Shown piece by piece: positions 7,165 through 10,546 of a DNA stretch of 10,546 nucleotides. How positions within the stretch are numbered: position 1 is the stretch's first letter; every line of letters begins with the position of its first letter. Source of the stretch: Bacteroidota bacterium (lineage in GTDB: Bacteria > Bacteroidota > Bacteroidia > Chitinophagales > LD1); NCBI GenBank assembly GCA_947457525.1, contig CANGXE010000032.1:1-10546 (forward strand), written 5' to 3'. The notes under the pieces were generated by a model. It saw only the letters and a program-made list of their open reading frames with translations. It ran no database searches and was not told the DNA's origin. A program made the position numbers and the translations under genes.

Positions 7165-9225
7165 ATGTACCTACGTATATTACTTCTTTCGTTCTTCATC
7201 ATCGTGCAAGCAACCGGTTTTGCACAAGTCAACCCAAAGAACATCACCATCGTTCGCGATAGTTTTGGGGTGCCGCACATTCACGGAAAAACAGATGCCG
7301 AAGCGGCTTATGGTTTAGCTTGGGCACACAGCGAAGACAACTTCAAAGACATTCAAGAAAACTTATTGGTCTCCAAAGGAATGTTAGGAGAAGTGATTGG
7401 CAAGGAAGGCGTGCTCTTCGACTTTGCACTTCGCTTTTTCAGCATCGACACCTTGGTGGATTATCATTATGAAAAACAAATTTCTCCCGACTACAAGCTG
7501 GTGCTAGAAGCCTACATTCAGGCCATCAACGACTACGCCAAAGCGCACCCCAAAGAAGTGTTACTCAAAAAGACACTGCCATTCGAAGCCAAAGACATCT
7601 TAAAAAGCTCAACCCTCTCGCTTACCCTTTTTGCCGGAGGCGGCATGGCACTAAAAGCCATCAAAGAAAACCGTATTGAGTTTTTCTTTCAACCCAACGA
7701 AATTGGTTCTAACTCACTGGCCATTGCTCCTAACAGAACAGAAGACGGCAAGACTTGGCTGCTGCTCAACTCGCATCAGCCCCTCGAAGGGCGTTTTGCT
7801 TGGTACGAAGCCCACGTCAAGAGCGATGAAGGTTGGGACATTATCGGAAGCTTATTTCCTGGTGGCACCACCATTTTCACCGGCTCCACCCCTACTTTTG
7901 GTTGGGCGCACACCACCAACTACCACACCTTTGGCGACATCTATAAACTCACCCACAAAGGCAACAAATATTTATATGACAACGAATGGAAAACATTCAC
8001 CTCGCGCAAAGCCAAACTCAAAATCAAACTCGGAGGTATCAAACTTGGCTTGACGAAAAAGATACTATCCTGCGAGTATGGCCCGGTCTTCAAAACCAAA
8101 CACGGTTGGTATGCGGTGAAGTTTCCGGGTGCCATGGACATCCGCTCTAACGAACAATGGTACAGAATGAATAAGGCGAAAAACTTAAAGGAGTTTGAGC
8201 AAGCCTTGCGGATGGAAGCCATTCCGCTGTTCAACATTATGTATGGCGATGTAGAAGGCAATATTTTATACCAAAGCGGTTGTCAAATTCCATTGCGCGA
8301 CCCTGCGCTAAATTGGAAGCAGCCCATCCATGGAGTAAGTTCAAAATATAATTGGAACAAGCTGGTGCCGTATGAGCTCAAGCCAACCTTGCTCAACCCA
8401 AGTTGCGGCTACTTGTTTAGCTGTAACCAAAGCCAATACCTAGCCACCGGCAAAGGTTGCGAGTGGAAAGGCGACTTTGTGGGCATTCAGCGATTTAACT
8501 ACAACCGCGGAGAGCGCTATGCCGAGTTGACCGACTCGATTAAAGGCAAATTTACCTGGCAAGATTTCATGCGCATCAAATTCGACAAAAGCTATTCGCG
8601 CAATGCCAGCTATGCCAAAAACTTCAAAGCGCTTTACGAACTGAACGAAGCCATGTACCCTAAGTTAGCAGACGTTATCGGCAAAGTAAAAAAGTGGAAC
8701 TGGTCGGGTGATATCACCAACCGCGAAGCTCCGGTAGTTTTTCTGACGCAAGAGATACTGATGAAAAAATGGAAAGCCCCTTTTGCCTTTTTGATGATAA
8801 AAGACAAACCGCTCGAAGAAGCGCAATGCGCTTGGGCACTGGCAAAGGCAAAAAAAGCCATGCTCAAAAACTACGGCACCACCGATGTGGCCTTAGGCGA
8901 TATGCAACGCTTGGTGCGTGGCAGCGTAAACCTGCCAACGAGCGGAATGCGCGAAGTTTCTCGCGCAGCCGACAGCAAACTCATCAAAAAATCAAAAGGT
9001 ATTTATGCCTTGAAAGGAGGCGATGGCTACATGCAACTTAATCGTTATGGTAAAGACGGAGCAGAAATTCTTTCCGTTTCGCCCTATGGTGCCTCCTCTC
9101 ATCCTTCGAGCAAACACTACACCGACCAAATGGAACTTTTCACAAATGAAAAGTTTAAACCCATGACCTTTGATTGGAAAGCTATTCAACAAAACGCAGA
9201 GCGCATTTATCATCCGGGCGAATAA
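7165..9225 (+). CDS. Exported penicillin/acyl-homoserine-lactone acylase family Ntn hydrolase
   Basis: A 686-residue precursor of the penicillin acylase family, which hydrolyses amide bonds of acylated amines (beta-lactam side chains, acyl-homoserine lactones, acylated peptides). The ATG at 7165 begins a clear signal peptide (MYLRILLLSFFIIVQ, cleavage near FAQ); an upstream GTG at 7111 in the same frame only adds a polar leader and is rejected. The alpha-chain region opens with ITIVRDSFGVPHIHG and AYGLAWAHSEDNF. The autoproteolytic junction is IG/SNSLAIAPNR, making Ser182 the N-terminal nucleophile of a 505-residue beta chain. His204 (beta 23) in NSHQP, Asn421 (beta 240) in GYLFSCNQSQ and the Arg in NRGERYAEL sit at family catalytic-site positions. 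GSLFPGGTTIFTGSTPTFGWAHT is closer to PvdQ/aculeacin-type acylases than to penicillin G acylase. The substrate cannot be assigned. It is probably periplasmic. The gene precedes prfB by 68 bases and diverges from phoD. Confidence 0.92.
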   Translation: MYLRILLLSFFIIVQATGFAQVNPKNITIVRDSFGVPHIHGKTDAEAAYGLAWAHSEDNFKDIQENLLVSKGMLGEVIGKEGVLFDFALRFFSIDTLVDYHYEKQISPDYKLVLEAYIQAINDYAKAHPKEVLLKKTLPFEAKDILKSSTLSLTLFAGGGMALKAIKENRIEFFFQPNEIGSNSLAIAPNRTEDGKTWLLLNSHQPLEGRFAWYEAHVKSDEGWDIIGSLFPGGTTIFTGSTPTFGWAHTTNYHTFGDIYKLTHKGNKYLYDNEWKTFTSRKAKLKIKLGGIKLGLTKKILSCEYGPVFKTKHGWYAVKFPGAMDIRSNEQWYRMNKAKNLKEFEQALRMEAIPLFNIMYGDVEGNILYQSGCQIPLRDPALNWKQPIHGVSSKYNWNKLVPYELKPTLLNPSCGYLFSCNQSQYLATGKGCEWKGDFVGIQRFNYNRGERYAELTDSIKGKFTWQDFMRIKFDKSYSRNASYAKNFKALYELNEAMYPKLADVIGKVKKWNWSGDITNREAPVVFLTQEILMKKWKAPFAFLMIKDKPLEEAQCAWALAKAKKAMLKNYGTTDVALGDMQRLVRGSVNLPTSGMREVSRAADSKLIKKSKGIYALKGGDGYMQLNRYGKDGAEILSVSPYGASSHPSSKHYTDQMELFTNEKFKPMTFDWKAIQQNAERIYHPGE

Positions 9226-9257
9226 GAGAGGCGTAACGCTATTCCCATTTTCTCGAC

Positions 9258-9265
9258 TATATTCG
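9258..9265 (+). promoter_or_regulatory. Possible -7 promoter element for prfB
   Basis: TATATTCG differs from the Bacteroidota -7 consensus TAnnTTTG at one position and lies 28 bases upstream of the prfB ATG, within the 68-base gap after the acylase gene. No TTG is present at the usual -33 distance. It would separate expression of the housekeeping factor from the acylase upstream. Confidence 0.3.
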
Positions 9266-9293
9266 CCCTCCATTTTATAACCACCAGCCCACC

Positions 9294-10383
9294 ATGACAC
9301 AAGACAACATAAACGCTCTGAAGTTGCGACTAGACGCACTGAAGAGATTTCTTTGACATCGAGAACCGAAGAATGAAATTATTGCAGGATGAGCAAACCA
9401 CGCTCCATCCCGACTTTTGGACCAATCCCAAAAAAGCAGAAGAACTGCTCAAAGAAATAAAGCTCAACAAAAACTGGTTGACGGTCTACAACGAGGCAGA
9501 AGCGGCCTATGAAGACTTGGTGGTTCACCGCGAGTTTTACGAAGCGCAAGAAGTGACCGAAGCCGAATTGAAAACCGCCTACGAACTGGCGCTCGAGAAA
9601 GTAGATGAACTCGAATTTAGGTCTACGCTCAACCATCCCGAAGACCACCTCAGCGCCATTCTCGAAATCAATGCCGGAGCCGGTGGCACCGAAAGCTGCG
9701 ACTGGTCGAGCATGTTGCTGCGCATGTATGTGATGTGGGCCGAGAGCCACGGGTTCAAAGTGACCGAACTAGAGCGCACAGACGATGATGTGGCGGGCAT
9801 TCGCTCCGTGTCTATTCAGATTGATGGCGACTTTGCCTATGGATTTTTGAAAGGCGAAAACGGGGTACACCGCTTGGTGCGCATCTCTCCGTTCAACGCC
9901 CAAGGCAAACGACAAACTTCCTTTTCTTCCGTGTTTGTGTACCCGGTGGTAGACGACACCATCGAAATCAAAGTGCCCGACTCCGAGGTGGAATGGGACA
10001 CGTTCCGCGCCAGCGGAGCCGGTGGGCAAAACGTGAACAAAGTAGAAACAGCCGTTCGTTTGCGCCACATCCCTACGGGCATTGTGCTCACCTGCCAAGT
10101 CACCCGCTCGCAGTTAGATAACCGCATCCGCGCCATGGAAATGCTCAAGTCAAAGCTCTATGAGCTCGAATTGCAGAAAATCAACGAAGAGCGCGACAAA
10201 CTCGAAGGCACGAAGCTCAAAAACGAATGGGGCTCGCAAATTCGCAACTATGTGTTGCATCCCTACAAACTCATCAAAGACACCCGCACCGACTACGAAA
10301 CTTCCAACATCCAACCGGTGCTGGACGGGGCCTTAGACGGGTTTTTGAAAGCTTATTTGCTGCACGCTACTCGCAAAGTTTAG
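9294..10383 (+). CDS. prfB: Peptide chain release factor 2, joined by programmed +1 frameshift
   Basis: RF2 recognises UGA and UAA in the ribosomal A site and triggers peptide release. Translation starts at ATG 9294 (no Shine-Dalgarno before it), reads 20 codons (MTQDNINALKLRLDALKRFL), meets TGA at 9354, and continues after a +1 slip as DIENRRMKLLQ from GAC 9355. The product is 362 residues, close to the usual 365. Both parts fit RF2: the short first helix resembles E. coli RF2 before its own shift site. The PCRF-like domain follows, then HRLVRISPFNAQGKRQTSF with the SPF stop-codon-reading motif at 198-200, and GAGGQNVNKVETAVRLRH with the catalytic GGQ at 243-245; NYVLHPYKLIKDTRT and the C-terminal helix are complete. 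SPF rather than PxT separates RF2 from RF1. The ATG at 9373 is internal to the second frame and is not the start. The shift makes RF2 level autoregulatory: scarce RF2 means a longer pause at UGA and more shifting. Confidence 0.97.
9341..9357 (+). promoter_or_regulatory. prfB programmed +1 ribosomal frameshift site
   Basis: The slippery heptamer CTTTGAC (9351-9357) is the canonical prfB shift site: peptidyl-tRNA-Leu on CTT slips to TTT, so that the UGA at 9354-9356 is bypassed and GAC is read. It is exactly in phase between the 20-codon leader and the long downstream frame. In E. coli an internal Shine-Dalgarno sequence AGGGGG sits three bases before CTT; here the same position holds only a weak purine stretch GAAGAGA (9341-9347). 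Confidence 0.95.
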
Positions 10384-10407
10384 TAGTTTGATTATCTGCT
10401 TTTGTCT

Positions 10408-10468
10408 CCCCTCTCTGAGAGCGCTTACAGTCCCGAACTTGTTTCGGGAGGCAAGGGGTGTGTTTTAT
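10408..10468 (+). terminator. Nested inverted repeats after prfB (candidate terminator or short interspersed repeat)
   Basis: An inner perfect hairpin pairs TCCCGAA (10431-10437) with TTCGGGA (10443-10449) over a five-base loop. An outer pairing joins CCCCT (10408-10412) with AGGGG (10454-10458), and a T-rich run GTTTTATT follows. It begins 25 bases after the prfB stop, so it may end that transcript. The bulky region between the two pairings is not typical of a simple intrinsic terminator. The ending AGGGGTGTGTTTTA resembles, from memory, short repeated intergenic elements common in Bacteroidota genomes; only one copy is present here. Confidence 0.5.
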
Positions 10469-10473
10469 TAAAA

Positions 10474-10481
10474 TACATTTG
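10474..10481 (+). promoter_or_regulatory. Possible -7 promoter element at the right edge
   Basis: TACATTTG matches the Bacteroidota -7 consensus TAnnTTTG exactly. No TTG occurs at the expected -33 distance (about 10451-10455 reads GCAAG), so the match is half a promoter. An ATG at 10540 followed by AAA, 58 bases downstream, could be the start of the next gene, but only seven bases of it are in the window. Confidence 0.35.
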
Positions 10482-10546
10482 TAAGCATCCCTAAAAGTAG
10501 GATAGGTTGAAAATAGACAAAAGCACTAAATTCAACTTTATGAAAA

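Noticed and set aside
7676..8053. Plus-strand 125-codon frame inside the acylase gene
   Set aside because: Low-complexity Thr/Pro/Ser-rich translation in the wrong frame of a well-supported gene.
9354..9356. In-frame TGA in prfB as a nonsense mutation or sequencing error (pseudogene)
   Set aside because: It is the programmed stop of the RF2 frameshift site; all catalytic motifs downstream are intact.
9379..10148. Several long minus-strand open frames inside prfB
   Set aside because: They lie opposite a conserved gene with strong codon bias and have no recognisable protein features; they are shadows.
9373..10383. Open frame starting at ATG 9373 taken as a complete prfB
   Set aside because: The upstream 20-codon frame plus CTTTGAC is in exact phase for the known +1 shift and restores normal RF2 length and N-terminal helix, so 9373 is an internal methionine.
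10540..10546. ATGAAAA at the right edge as the start of another gene
   Set aside because: Only seven bases are visible, so coding cannot be judged; it is mentioned only with the nearby promoter-like element.

Overview
The window looks like a chromosomal segment from a Bacteroidota species (Cytophagia/Chitinophagia/Flavobacteriia type). Pointers are AT-rich intergenic DNA, almost no Shine-Dalgarno sequences before start codons, a few sequences resembling the Bacteroidota -7 element (TAnnTTTG), and family-level resemblance of the proteins. No rRNA, tRNA, insertion sequence, CRISPR array or phage gene is visible. Six protein genes plus a 3' gene fragment of a seventh fill nearly all of it; no gap without a gene exceeds about 165 bases.

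Left part (1-4555). A GT-B glycosyltransferase, cut off by the window start, ends at a strong hairpin (527-555) that can serve as a terminator in both directions. Converging on it is an alpha-oxoamine synthase family PLP enzyme (579-1934, minus). Across a 110-base divergent spacer lies a large sensor histidine kinase with six predicted membrane segments followed by PAS, GAF, PAS, HisKA and HATPase domains (2045-4555, plus). The enzyme shares a short active-site pattern with the CqsA/LqsA autoinducer synthases, and the kinase has a six-helix membrane front end as CqsS does. A signal-synthase/sensor pair is therefore the most interesting hypothesis in the window, but it is an inference.

Middle (4552-7022, minus strand). 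dapD, for lysine and diaminopimelate synthesis, converges on the kinase gene with a 4-base overlap of stop codons. Upstream of it on the same strand is a secreted PhoD-type phosphatase/phosphodiesterase.

Right part (7023-10546, plus strand). Divergent from phoD is a secreted penicillin/acyl-homoserine-lactone acylase family Ntn hydrolase with its autoprocessing site intact. It is followed by prfB, encoding release factor 2, whose reading frame is joined by a classic +1 programmed frameshift (CTT TGA C at 9351-9357). The true gene starts at 9294 and an open frame from 9373 is only part of it. After prfB comes a noncoding stretch with nested inverted repeats (a terminator or a short interspersed repeat) and a possible promoter for a gene starting at the right edge.

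The genes do not form one pathway: dapD and prfB are housekeeping, phoD and the acylase are two exported hydrolases with divergent starts, and the oxoamine synthase/kinase pair may be a signalling or lipid-related unit.
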